From Nitrospira sp. (GTDB taxonomy: Bacteria; Nitrospirota; Nitrospiria; Nitrospirales; Nitrospiraceae), in assembly GCA_021323395.1 (NCBI GenBank), contig JAJONL010000013.1, positions 1-64,000 on the forward strand: 64,000 nt of DNA, written 5' to 3'. This document shows, in pieces, positions 17,116-25,810 of this stretch; positions within the stretch are counted from its first letter, which is position 1, and each line of letters begins with the position of its first letter. The translations under genes were made by a program, and so were the position numbers. The notes beneath the pieces are model-generated. The model saw only the letters and a program-made list of their open reading frames with translations. It searched no databases and was not told the origin of the DNA.

Positions 17116-18978
17116 ATGACTGTGCAACAATCACCTGACTATTTTCGACACGGACAACCTTCCAGGAGAAGAGGGACTGCAGGAAAGGCAGTATTGCTGC
17201 TGGCCGGCCTGTCCTGTCTCCTCACAGCCTGTCACACCGCTACGTCCACTGGCCCTGTTCCGGTTGTATCTCCTCCGGTCGTGACGGCGTCCCCCCACAC
17301 AACCTCCTCACTGTCTGACTCACGGGCCTCATTTCACTTCCTGCTCGGATACCAGGCTGAGCTGGAACAAGAAACCGAGCGGGCCATCAAAGAGTATCAA
17401 CTTGCGCTACAAACCGATGCCTCCTCAAATTATCTGAAAGCCCGGCTGGCGGTGTTGTACTTTACGACAGGTGATGTGCCGACAGCAGTGCGCTTTGCCG
17501 ACGAGGTAGCGGAGGTGCCCGGATTGGACGCACAGATGCTTGGCCAGATTGGCGGCATGTATGCTGCCGCAGGGAAGCCGGATCAGGCCTTGCGCTTGTT
17601 CAATCGTGCCATTGAACAAGAGCCGCAGCGAAGTGAGCACTATTTTGCCAAGGGATTATTGTTAGCGAACCAGAAACACTATGACGAAGCAGAAAACACC
17701 ATTAGAGCTGGGATCAAGGTAAGCCCCGACTCCGCGGTCGGGTATTACTATTTGGGGCGCATTAGCGTCGAAGCCCGGGATTTCGATCGAGCGACCACGC
17801 ATTTTGAACAGGCGGTGACCTTGAACGCCGCCTTCGAGCCCGCCTATGTGGCCTTGGGCTCAGTGTACGAAGCGAAGCAGGACCGTGATAAAGCCATCGG
17901 CATCTATCGCCGTTACCTGCAAGGGGTGAATCCCCGGAATCGAGAAATCCGGCATCATCTGATCCGCCTACAAGTGTCGGCTAAACAGTACGATGAGGCA
18001 CTCCAGGAGCTGGAGGGTATGCTGGCGGAGGATCCATCCGATCTCGACGCTCAACTTCGGATGGGTCTGGTCTATGGAGAGCAGAAAAATTATCCCAAAG
18101 CCATTCAACAGCTGAATCAGATTCTCACGGTGCGTCCGTCCGAACTCAAAGTCCGTGACTACTTGGGGTATTTATATGAAGAGACCAAAGACTATACGAA
18201 AGCCGTCGACGCGTACCGTTACAATTTGACGCTGGAGCCGTCGTACTTCGAGGGGCATCTGCATTTGGGCGTCTTGCAGTATCGGCTGAAACAGTATTCC
18301 GATGCGATACAACACCTCCGTGAAGCCAGCCGGCTGAATCCGAAGCAGCCTGAATCTCACATCGTCCTCGGGCTCTCGCATTTCCAAGCGGAGCAATACG
18401 AGCCGTCTCTGCAGGCCTTTTTGGAAGGGATTCGCTACAATCCGGAGAATGCGGACCTGCACTTCAACGCCGGTACGGTATACGACAAATTGAATCGGTT
18501 TGATGATGTCGTGAAGTCGATGCAGACAACGCTCACGTTAGATCCGCACCACGCAGATGCCTTGAACTATCTCGGATATAGCTATGCGGAACGTGGCGTG
18601 AAAATCGAAGAAGCCATTACCTTGACGAAGCAGGCCGTGGCTCTGAGACCGACGAATGGATACTATATCGATAGTCTGGCCTGGGCCTTTTTCAAGAAAG
18701 GGTTATTGGCAGAGGCTTTGACGGAAATGAAACGGGCGGTGGCCTTAGTCGGCGACGATCCCGTCATCTACGAACATCTGGGCGAAATATTTTTGAAGCA
18801 GCATCATCTGTCGGATGGGCGAGAAGCTCTGCTGCATTCACTCGAACTCGATCCGTCCAATGACAAGTTGATGCATCGATTCCGCGAGCTTGGACTCGGC
18901 GATCCGACCAAGGAAGAGCGCATACGCCAAGCGATTCGGCGTGTGTCGGATCGGAAATCGACGGCTCCCTCTCAATAA
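17116..18978 (+). CDS. Large TPR lipoprotein
   Basis: 620 residues. The signal peptide is preceded by a basic N-terminus; the lipobox LLTAC puts the lipidated Cys at residue 39. From about residue 75 to the end the protein is a run of some 14-15 tetratricopeptide repeats (for example HYFAKGLLLANQKHYDEAEN, GYYYLGRISVEARDFDRATT, HLHLGVLQYRLKQYSDAIQH). Likely a periplasmic or outer-membrane scaffold. TPR lipoproteins of this form include PilF/PilW-type pilotins and exopolysaccharide assembly factors. The two pilin genes and the polysaccharide island downstream make both roles plausible; neither is proved. Confidence 0.85.
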   Translation: MTVQQSPDYFRHGQPSRRRGTAGKAVLLLAGLSCLLTACHTATSTGPVPVVSPPVVTASPHTTSSLSDSRASFHFLLGYQAELEQETERAIKEYQLALQTDASSNYLKARLAVLYFTTGDVPTAVRFADEVAEVPGLDAQMLGQIGGMYAAAGKPDQALRLFNRAIEQEPQRSEHYFAKGLLLANQKHYDEAENTIRAGIKVSPDSAVGYYYLGRISVEARDFDRATTHFEQAVTLNAAFEPAYVALGSVYEAKQDRDKAIGIYRRYLQGVNPRNREIRHHLIRLQVSAKQYDEALQELEGMLAEDPSDLDAQLRMGLVYGEQKNYPKAIQQLNQILTVRPSELKVRDYLGYLYEETKDYTKAVDAYRYNLTLEPSYFEGHLHLGVLQYRLKQYSDAIQHLREASRLNPKQPESHIVLGLSHFQAEQYEPSLQAFLEGIRYNPENADLHFNAGTVYDKLNRFDDVVKSMQTTLTLDPHHADALNYLGYSYAERGVKIEEAITLTKQAVALRPTNGYYIDSLAWAFFKKGLLAEALTEMKRAVALVGDDPVIYEHLGEIFLKQHHLSDGREALLHSLELDPSNDKLMHRFRELGLGDPTKEERIRQAIRRVSDRKSTAPSQ

Positions 18979-19461
18979 TCCTTCGGTTGCTCCTGCCACG
19001 TGACTTGCAGCCCCCTGCTGCTCCCCGGCGCGAGTGACTCCGTCTTCGCCGTCCTTCACCATCCTTGATTCAGAGAACCGTTGATTCCACGGAATTCAGT
19101 AGCGGACTTGATGAGCTGTGCCTGTTCGATTTCGCCAATTTTTGGCACTTTGCCTTGGACCTCCCCTGTTTCCGATCGGCCCGCTGCCGCCTGCCCCGCG
19201 AATACGAGTCAAGAAACATCAATGCTGACGACACGTTCGGTGTCTGTCATTACTATGGCTGGCGCTTGGCATAGGGCCTGCTAATAGAGCAGTTGATTTG
19301 GGAACACGGCGAACTCCAAACGCATCCGACAGGTGATTTTGTTGGCCGGAGCCCCAATGCGACCCGCACATCATCTCCGGATTGCGAAAGATGCTGTGGT
19401 GTGCCTATGGACTGAGCGCACCAGGAATGGTCTTAGTTTTAAGAAAGTCTGATCGCACATA
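18979..19461. other. Intergenic region before the pilin genes
   Basis: About 480 bp without a supported gene. Short frames at 19065-19284 have no family features. The region contains a -24/-12-like sequence at 19256. Confidence 0.5.
19256..19271 (+). promoter_or_regulatory. Candidate sigma54 (-24/-12) promoter upstream of the first pilin
   Basis: TGGCTGGCGCTTGGCA: GG and GC elements spaced by 10 bp as in sigma54 promoters. About 180 nt of leader to the ATG at 19462. Pilin genes are often sigma54/PilR controlled in other bacteria. Sequence match only. Confidence 0.3.
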
Positions 19462-19988
19462 ATGGTGACTCTATCGAGACAAACAGGGTTCACGCTGATT
19501 GAATTAATGGTTGTCGTGGTGATCGTGGGTATCCTCGCAGCCATTGCAATACCGAATTTTCTCCGATACCGAGCCCTGCGATGCAAGCTGAAGCACGATC
19601 GAACTTGGGGGCGGTTTATGTAGGAGAGACCTCGTTCTTTACTGAACAGAAAGAGTTTGGAAATTTCACGGACATTGGCTTTGCTATAACCGGGGGTGGG
19701 ACGAACCGCTACACCTATCGCATCGGCTTAGGGCGGGGGGCAGGGTTGGGGCCCAACGGCGGCAACCTCTGCGGGTCTGCTGGAAGCTGCGATACGATTC
19801 AGACGGGGGGAACCACGCCGGGGCTGGTAACCTTCACGGGGGTCGTGGGTCTTGCCACGACATCAGCCTCAGGATTTACCGCAACAGCTGCTGCAGATCT
19901 CGATGGTGATGCCACGCACGATGGCTGGTATGTCAACGATGAAAAACAAGGATTAAGCGAGGCAGAGCCTAATGACGTGACCAGCTAG
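19462..19988 (+). pseudogene. Type IV pilin gene with a single-base frameshift
   Basis: The ATG at 19462 opens a frame encoding a class III pilin leader and helix: [18 protein letters not shown], with the G/F cleavage site and Glu5, then [10 protein letters not shown]. One base is missing at about 19576-19577. The ATG frame then ends after 12 unrelated codons, while the pilin body continues in the next frame (MQAEARSNLGAVYVGE) to a stop at 19988. Restoring one base gives about 175 residues aligned throughout with the intact pilin at 20246 (FLRYxAxxxQxEAxxNLGAxxVxE; TNRYTYR; NDVTS end). Either an inactivated copy or a sequencing error. Confidence 0.85.
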
Positions 19989-20176
19989 GGGGGCTCGGGG
20001 CAATGCCAAAACTTGTCAGGTGATGACGGAAAAGGGAAGCCGACAAAAGTATGAGTCTCGAAGATCTAGGTCATACATTCACAAGCGATTGGGAAACCAT
20101 GAGAATGATGAGAACTACAGGAAGGAGGTGTTGGGCATAGAATCTGCTATTCCCAAGATCTGCTACGTTGAAAGCG

Positions 20177-20192
20177 TGGTGTGGTGAAGGCA
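20177..20192 (+). promoter_or_regulatory. Weak sigma54-like site upstream of the second pilin
   Basis: TGGTGTGGTGAAGGCA keeps the GG-N10-GC spacing and resembles the site at 19256, but the flanking consensus is poor. It lies 54 nt before the ATG at 20246. Confidence 0.2.
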
Positions 20193-20245
20193 GTAAGCGT
20201 GAAGGTCGGTGACCGGTCAGGAACAATAGGAAAGGGAGGATGTCC

Positions 20246-20767
20246 ATGTTGAAGCAAGTCAAAGGTCAAAAAGGTTTTACGTTGATCGAGTTGATGATCG
20301 TCGTGGCGATTATCGGAATTTTGGCGGCTATCGCCATTCCGAACTTCTTGAGATACCAGGCGAAGTCACGGCAGTCGGAAGCCAAGACGAACCTCGGCGC
20401 GATCTTCGTGGCAGAGACGGCGTATCTCAGCGAACAATCCCGATACGGAAGCTTTTCCGAGATTGGGTATGCCTTGGCCGGGACGACGAATCGGTATACG
20501 TACCGCAGTCCTGCCATTGGTGGAGCCGCTGCCTCAGCTAATACTGTGGGTGTTGATCAGATTCCCTGCGGTGCTCCGGTCGGTTGTGTGGTTCAAGTTG
20601 ACACAGCTCCAGCAGTGCCAAACAATGCTAGCGTTGTCGTCGGTGCGATAGGCTTCACCGCTTCGGCAGTGGCCAGCATTGATAATGATGCGACGATCGA
20701 TGGGTGGTCAGTCAATGATGTGAAGGGTGGTCTGACACAGGCAGTTCCTGATGACGTGATCAGCTAA
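20246..20767 (+). CDS. Type IV pilin (PilA-like)
   Basis: 173 residues from the ATG at 20246; GGGAGG is placed correctly for this codon and abuts the ATG at 20240 too closely. Prepilin leader of 9 residues ending in G, then [20 protein letters not shown] with Glu5, followed by [25 protein letters not shown]. Two cysteines (PCGAPVGC) lie close together in the middle of the globular domain, not near the C-terminus as the classical D-loop would have. The C-terminus DDVIS matches the frameshifted copy just upstream. This is probably the major pilin, retracted by PilT/PilU. No pre-pilin peptidase or assembly gene lies nearby. Confidence 0.9.
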   Translation: MLKQVKGQKGFTLIELMIVVAIIGILAAIAIPNFLRYQAKSRQSEAKTNLGAIFVAETAYLSEQSRYGSFSEIGYALAGTTNRYTYRSPAIGGAAASANTVGVDQIPCGAPVGCVVQVDTAPAVPNNASVVVGAIGFTASAVASIDNDATIDGWSVNDVKGGLTQAVPDDVIS

Positions 20768-20792
20768 CGATCAGTCGCAGGCTTCTCGGAAG

Positions 20793-20819
20793 CGGGGGAG
20801 GGACCATGTTCCTCCCCCG
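20793..20819 (+). terminator. Intrinsic-type hairpin after the pilin gene
   Basis: A 9-bp perfect GC-rich stem (CGGGGGAGG at 20793-20801, CCTCCCCCG at 20811-20819) with a 9-nt loop, 26 bp past the pilin stop. It is followed by TTCTCATT, a weak T tract. Confidence 0.6.
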
Positions 20820-20951
20820 TTCTCATTGTGCGTGATTGCTCGAGGAACTCGGTGATCGGTGCCATAGGATTCTTCTGCCGGTATCGCTAGCCTCCACGCT
20901 TCAGTATTCAATTTCGCTTTGTCAATTCGCGGGTCTCTGATAAAGCAAGAG

Positions 20952-22982
20952 ATGTCCCATACGTCGATTCGACAGACCATGTCCATGAAAGTTCTGCCTG
21001 CCAGTCCTCTGATGATAATCGGAGCCATCGTGATCTTCTCGCCGCTGCAAGATGGCGGCACGACCCATCCGGCGCAGATGGTCATCAGGTTGTTGATTCT
21101 ATTGCTGCTAGGTATCGCCTTGATAAAAGGAATAAGGACAGGGCAGTTCTCGTTGCCTGTGCTTCCGATCGGCTACATTGCGCTGCTATTCGTCGGATTA
21201 GCGATAGCCGCGACGGTGCTCTCGTCCTACACTCACCCAAGTCGCCAATGGCTCTTGATGATTGCGGCGTACGTCACGTTTTTCTATTTGCTTGTTATGT
21301 TCGTCGACCGATGGGAGCATATTCGTACGCTGACGATCGTGGTCGTGCTGACGGGGCTTGGTGAGGCCGGCTGGGCCATCATGCAAGGAATCATCTGGAA
21401 TGCCGCACGACCAAGCGGCAGCTTCTTTAACCCTAATTTTTTGGCCGGTTATCTAGTGGTCACATGGGCGATCCTCTTCAGCTGCGCGGTCTACGGACAT
21501 CGAGGCCTACAGATCTTCTCACGCCGGTCAATGCCCCCGGCACTGCGGTGGGTCGGCATAGGGTCGGCGTTGAGTGTCGTGCTGATCGCGGTTCTGCTGA
21601 CAGAGTCTCGCGGGGGGATGATTGTGTTCCTTGTGGCGACGGTCATCATCCTGGTTGCACGATACGGTTGGCGACTGGCCACTTCCTGTGCGCTGCTCCT
21701 TCTTCTCGCTGCGGTCCTTGTTCCCACGCCGGTTCGTGAGCGTGTCTTGCTCGAACATCGGCAAAATCCTGTGACTTATGTACGGTGGCAGATGTGGCAG
21801 GGTGCGCTCCGGCAGATGATCGATCATCCCTTTGGAATCGGGTTGGGCCTGTATCAGTACACCTATCCCCAATATGCCTTTCCTGTGGAAGGAGAGATTG
21901 CACGATACGGCAATGCGGCTCAGACTCCACATAACGACTACCTGCAAATGGGTGTCGAGATGGGTTGGGCGGCCGTGGTTGTCTTTGTCTTTGGAGTGAT
22001 CGTGGTGTGGCGGGAATGGATGCATGTACTGCGAGGACGACTCTTGCGGTGGCAGAGAGGTCTTCTGGTCGGCGTGGGCGGTGGCGGCATAGCGTTACTG
22101 ACTCACGCGGCGATCGATTCGAATCTACGGGAGTCGGCCATTGCGCTTTTGCTCGTCCTTTGTGGTGGATTGATCATATCGGCCCGGCGTGTGGGAGCAA
22201 ATGAATCGGGGGGGATCCTCAGCATACCGGTTCGTTCACGCATAGTATGGAGAGCTGGTGTGGTGACCTTTTTGTTGGTGGTGGGAATCGAGATAGGGCG
22301 ATTAGGGGTAGCCTGGATGGTGTTTGAGTCCGCCTCACGGCGTGCAACGGCAGGAGAAACGGCGGCAGCTATCACAGGATTGGAGCAGGCCATCGCGTGG
22401 GACCCCGACAAGGCGCTGTATCACCATGGTCTCGGATCGGTCTATGCCAAAGTATTCGAGACGAGCGGTGATCAGCAAGATTTCGAGAAGGCTCAGTCAG
22501 AATTTCGGGAAGCGATCGAACTGAATCCTCTGGACAATCGGTTGCTCGGACTTATGGCTCGGCTATATGTCTCTGCGGCGCAAGCTCCACGTTCGTCTAT
22601 GCTCTCGATCGAGCAACGGAAAGCCAGACTGCATGCTGCGGCACAGATGTATGAACAAGCGATCCGATTGGCACCATTTTGGGCGATGTATCGCTACGAG
22701 CAAGCGAGAATCTATTGGATGCTCGGCGAGCGGCGTAAGGCTGAAGGGCGGGCGAGAGAAGCGGAAGTATTAGAGCCGAACTGTCTGCCTGCCCGTGTGC
22801 TCTTGGCTCGATTGTGGTTCGACGATGGTCGGGTGAAGGAGGCGCAGACCCAGCTGCATGAAATCCAAGAACGCCGATCACGTTACCAGGCGCAACGGAG
22901 AAATAGTCTCGACCAGGCCTTCATGAATGTCGACATGACGTCGCTTCGCGATGTGGTGCATGAAAAGGACGTGACAGGATGA
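20952..22982 (+). CDS. O-antigen ligase/polymerase-family membrane protein with C-terminal TPR domain
   Basis: About 676 residues from the ATG at 20952 (TTG at 20919 also possible). Residues 20-450 hold about 11-12 transmembrane helices. The Wzy_C/O-antigen-ligase signature region shows SGSFFNPNFLAGYLV and the periplasmic loop with TPHNDYLQMGVEMG. The last 220 residues are TPR (ITGLEQAIAWDPDKALYHHGLGSVYAK; AAQMYEQAIRLAPFWAMYRYEQA). Proteins of this type either polymerise lipid-linked repeat units or transfer glycan to lipid A or protein; the TPR tail resembles oligosaccharyltransferase-like PglL/WaaL members. It overlaps the next gene by 4 nt. Confidence 0.82.
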   Translation: MSHTSIRQTMSMKVLPASPLMIIGAIVIFSPLQDGGTTHPAQMVIRLLILLLLGIALIKGIRTGQFSLPVLPIGYIALLFVGLAIAATVLSSYTHPSRQWLLMIAAYVTFFYLLVMFVDRWEHIRTLTIVVVLTGLGEAGWAIMQGIIWNAARPSGSFFNPNFLAGYLVVTWAILFSCAVYGHRGLQIFSRRSMPPALRWVGIGSALSVVLIAVLLTESRGGMIVFLVATVIILVARYGWRLATSCALLLLLAAVLVPTPVRERVLLEHRQNPVTYVRWQMWQGALRQMIDHPFGIGLGLYQYTYPQYAFPVEGEIARYGNAAQTPHNDYLQMGVEMGWAAVVVFVFGVIVVWREWMHVLRGRLLRWQRGLLVGVGGGGIALLTHAAIDSNLRESAIALLLVLCGGLIISARRVGANESGGILSIPVRSRIVWRAGVVTFLLVVGIEIGRLGVAWMVFESASRRATAGETAAAITGLEQAIAWDPDKALYHHGLGSVYAKVFETSGDQQDFEKAQSEFREAIELNPLDNRLLGLMARLYVSAAQAPRSSMLSIEQRKARLHAAAQMYEQAIRLAPFWAMYRYEQARIYWMLGERRKAEGRAREAEVLEPNCLPARVLLARLWFDDGRVKEAQTQLHEIQERRSRYQAQRRNSLDQAFMNVDMTSLRDVVHEKDVTG

Positions 22983-23944
22983 GGCAGGGCGGACTGTCTG
23001 CCTCACGACGGACGTGCGTCTCACAGGCGCTGCTTGGGATCTGCCTGCTGGCCGGGGCTTCAGGATTGCTCCATGTCTTGGATCACGAACGTAATGCAGT
23101 CGCCCGGGTTGAGCAGTTGGGGTATCTGCCAAAGGGAAAGTATCTGCGGTCGGCGGTGTTGGGCTATCGACAGCTGGTTGCAGATCTGATCTGGTTACAG
23201 GCGGTTCAGCACATCGGCGCAACGCGTGATACACAACAGGGGTATCGCTGGACCTATCATGCCGTTGACGTGTTGACCGATCTGGATCCCACGTTTGTCC
23301 CGCCCTATCAGGCGACCGGGGTATTTCTCGGTGTACTGGCCGGTCATCCTGATGAGGGGGTGGCCATTCTGAACAAGGGGATTCACCACAATCCTGCGAT
23401 TTGGCAATTGCCCTTCTTGGCCGGGTACATTTCTTATTACGAACGCTGCGATCCGGCTGCGGGGGGACAATATCTTCGGCAGGCGGCACAGGTGCCTGGA
23501 GCGCCCGCCTATCTGCCCAAACTGGCGGCTCGCATGACGGTGGAGAGCGGTGATCCCACGGCCGCACTCGAATTTCTTGATCGGTTCTCTCGAAGCGTGA
23601 AGGACGAGCGCGTACGCGAGGCCCTCCTACAGCGTATGAAGGAAGTCGTTCAGGAGAAGGATCTGTTCTTTCTGGAAGATAGTGTCCGGCGATATCGAGC
23701 TAAGTATGGCCATGCTCCGGCCAAGCTCGAAGATCTAATGCTGCACGGAGTGATCGGACAGCTGCCCGTCGATCCTTTGGGCGGTGAGTATCAGATTGAT
23801 TTTCTCACCGGGAAAGTCAGTTCATCTTCAACGCGTGAACGACTCCGGATTCACCAAAAGGTCGCATGTAAGGTGGAGGCGAAGAGTACACGGCCTCCCG
23901 CCTGGGCCAATCCGGTGGATGCGCAATTGCCTGCCTTGCAGTAA
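22979..23944 (+). CDS. Membrane-anchored TPR-like protein, unknown function
   Basis: 321 residues, translationally coupled (ATGA) to the ligase-like gene. One N-terminal hydrophobic helix (about 16-33), then a largely helical domain with repeat-like units (LRSAVLGYRQLVADLIWLQAVQHIG, FVPPYQATGVFLGVLAGHPDEGVAI). The GYRQLVADLIWLQ segment recurs in TPR-like proteins found with ABC-2 transporters. A C-terminal KYGHAPAKLEDLMLHGVIGQLPVDPLGGEY stretch resembles the end of pilin-like and secretion proteins (P-x-DPxGG-Y). I do not recognise a named family. Context suggests a partner of the ligase-like protein or the ABC pair that follows. Confidence 0.7.
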   Translation: MRQGGLSASRRTCVSQALLGICLLAGASGLLHVLDHERNAVARVEQLGYLPKGKYLRSAVLGYRQLVADLIWLQAVQHIGATRDTQQGYRWTYHAVDVLTDLDPTFVPPYQATGVFLGVLAGHPDEGVAILNKGIHHNPAIWQLPFLAGYISYYERCDPAAGGQYLRQAAQVPGAPAYLPKLAARMTVESGDPTAALEFLDRFSRSVKDERVREALLQRMKEVVQEKDLFFLEDSVRRYRAKYGHAPAKLEDLMLHGVIGQLPVDPLGGEYQIDFLTGKVSSSSTRERLRIHQKVACKVEAKSTRPPAWANPVDAQLPALQ

Positions 23945-23951
23945 GGGGGAC

Positions 23952-24926
23952 ATGGTGGACGATATTGTAATTGAAAATTTGAGTAAGTCCTATGCCTCCG
24001 GCTGGCCGGGGCGTCCACCGTTCGTGGCGCTGGATGGGCTATCCCTGACAGTTGGCCGTGGAGAAATATTCGGGTTTCTCGGCCCGAATGGGGCTGGAAA
24101 GACCACGACCTTGAAAATTCTCATGGGGCTCGTCCGTGCGTCCAGCGGGACGGCGTTCTTGCTGGGGCAACCGGCCGGTGATGTCGAGACGCGTCGTCGA
24201 ATCGGGTTTTTGCCGGAGTCTCCCTATTTTTACGATTATCTCACGGCCGAGGAGTTCCTCACTTTCTACGGTCAACTGGCCGGCCTGGGCCGTGTCGTGA
24301 TCTCCAGGCGTGTCTCCGATCTGTTGGCCCTAGTCGGTCTGGCAGAGGCAAAAACCAGGCAATTGCGGAAGTTTTCCAAAGGGATGTTGCAACGCATTGG
24401 ACTGGCTCAGGCGTTGATTCATGATCCCGAACTCGTGATTCTCGATGAGCCGATGACAGGATTGGATCCTGTCGGACGAAAGCAGGTTCGGGACCTCATT
24501 CTTAATCTGCGGGACCGCGGGAAGACGATCTTTTTTAGTACGCACATCCTGCACGATGTGGAGATGATTTGCGACCGCGTCGGTATCGTCATGAAGGGAA
24601 GGCTGCTGGCCAGCGGGCGGGTAGAAGAACTCGTCAAGCAGGATCACACACAATCGGTCGAGATCGTATGTCAGCAGGTCCATGCGGATGGGAACGCCTT
24701 GATCGGTTCGATGGCCTCACGCGTGTTACAGCAGGGCCAGCAATGCCTGATCGTGTTGCCGAGTTCTGATGGAGTCGATGCCATGGTGGGTGAGATCCGG
24801 CGGCAGGGCGGGCGGCTCATCTCGGTGACTCCTCACAAAGCGTCTTTGGAAGACCTGTTTTTTCAAGAGGAGGTCACTGATACCTCGCGAGTTGAAACCA
24901 GCAAAGTGAGCGGGAGGGCGTCCTGA
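23952..24926 (+). CDS. ABC-2 type transporter ATP-binding subunit
   Basis: 324 residues from the ATG at 23952, preceded by AAGGGGG; longer frames upstream lie inside the previous gene. Nucleotide-binding domain with GPNGAGKTTT (Walker A), FLPESPYFYDYLTAEEF (Q-loop region), FSKGMLQRIGLAQAL (signature) and LVILDEPMTGLDPVG (Walker B), then STHILHDVE (H-loop). The C-terminal about 70 residues form the usual NatA/CcmA-like accessory domain. It powers the permease encoded one base downstream. The substrate is unknown. Confidence 0.9.
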   Translation: MVDDIVIENLSKSYASGWPGRPPFVALDGLSLTVGRGEIFGFLGPNGAGKTTTLKILMGLVRASSGTAFLLGQPAGDVETRRRIGFLPESPYFYDYLTAEEFLTFYGQLAGLGRVVISRRVSDLLALVGLAEAKTRQLRKFSKGMLQRIGLAQALIHDPELVILDEPMTGLDPVGRKQVRDLILNLRDRGKTIFFSTHILHDVEMICDRVGIVMKGRLLASGRVEELVKQDHTQSVEIVCQQVHADGNALIGSMASRVLQQGQQCLIVLPSSDGVDAMVGEIRRQGGRLISVTPHKASLEDLFFQEEVTDTSRVETSKVSGRAS

Positions 24927-24927
24927 C

Positions 24928-25692
24928 ATGGGTGCGATCGGCGTGATTGCCTTGAATGCGTTTCGTGAAAGTCTTCGGGACAAGATCTTGTACAACTTGG
25001 TGCTGTTCGCTGGCTTGCTCATCGGCTTTTCGGTACTGCTCGCGGATCTGAGCATCACCGAGCATCACAAGATCATTGCGGATATGGGATTGGCGGCGAT
25101 CAATCTCATCGGGGTCATCATCGCCATTTTTATCGGTATCAGTCTTGTGAACAAGGAGATCGAACGGCGAACGATCTATACGATCATGGCCAGGCCTATC
25201 AGTCGTACGTTCTTTATCTTGGGCAAGTACTTCGGATTGGCGTTGACGCTGTTCGTCAATGTGTCGATTATGCTGGCCGTGTTTCTCGCCACCTTTCTGC
25301 TGTATCACGTACCGATCGAGCCGTCTCTGTTGCAAGCCGTACAACTGATTTTTGTTGAGATCTTGGTGGTCACGGCGGTCGCGCTCTTCTTTTCGACCTT
25401 CAGTTCCTCAACGTTAAGCGCCATCTTAACCCTGGGGATTTATGTGGTCGGGCATCTCACGGCTGATTTGCGGACGGTCGCGGCTAATAGTGGCAGCGCT
25501 GCGGCGAAAATGGTGGTTAATGTCCTGTATTACCTCTGCCCCAATTTGGAGATGCTCAATATCAAGGGGCAGGCGGCTGTGGGTATCCAAGTGGCGCCGG
25601 AGTATTTGATGCTCTCGTCCCTGTATGGGTTGCTGTATGCGGGTGTGCTGGTGACGGGGGCCTGCCTGGTGTTTCAGCGCCGAGATTTCTGA
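24928..25692 (+). CDS. ABC-2 type transporter permease
   Basis: 254 residues with six predicted transmembrane helices (for example LVLFAGLLIGFSVLLADLSI, INLIGVIIAIFIGISLV, ILTLGIYVVGHLT). The cytoplasmic KEIERRTIYTIMARPISRTFFILGKY segment is the coupling helix typical of NosY/GldF-like ABC-2 permeases. It pairs with the ATPase 1 bp upstream. The pair belongs to the start of the polysaccharide island but is distinct from Wzm/Wzt. Substrate unknown. Confidence 0.85.
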   Translation: MGAIGVIALNAFRESLRDKILYNLVLFAGLLIGFSVLLADLSITEHHKIIADMGLAAINLIGVIIAIFIGISLVNKEIERRTIYTIMARPISRTFFILGKYFGLALTLFVNVSIMLAVFLATFLLYHVPIEPSLLQAVQLIFVEILVVTAVALFFSTFSSSTLSAILTLGIYVVGHLTADLRTVAANSGSAAAKMVVNVLYYLCPNLEMLNIKGQAAVGIQVAPEYLMLSSLYGLLYAGVLVTGACLVFQRRDF

Positions 25693-25810
25693 TCCACGAC
25701 CATGCTGCATCGGTGTGCTGAAGCGGAGTACGAGTCTCATTACCGATCGGGCGTCCTCCACTTATACCCGTGTCGTTCGGACAGCGGGGTTCTCAACCAA
25801 AGGCTACGAA

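Noticed and set aside
19143-19158. Sigma54 promoter TGGCACTTTGCCTTGG
   Set aside because: The spacing between the -24 and -12 elements is one base too long.
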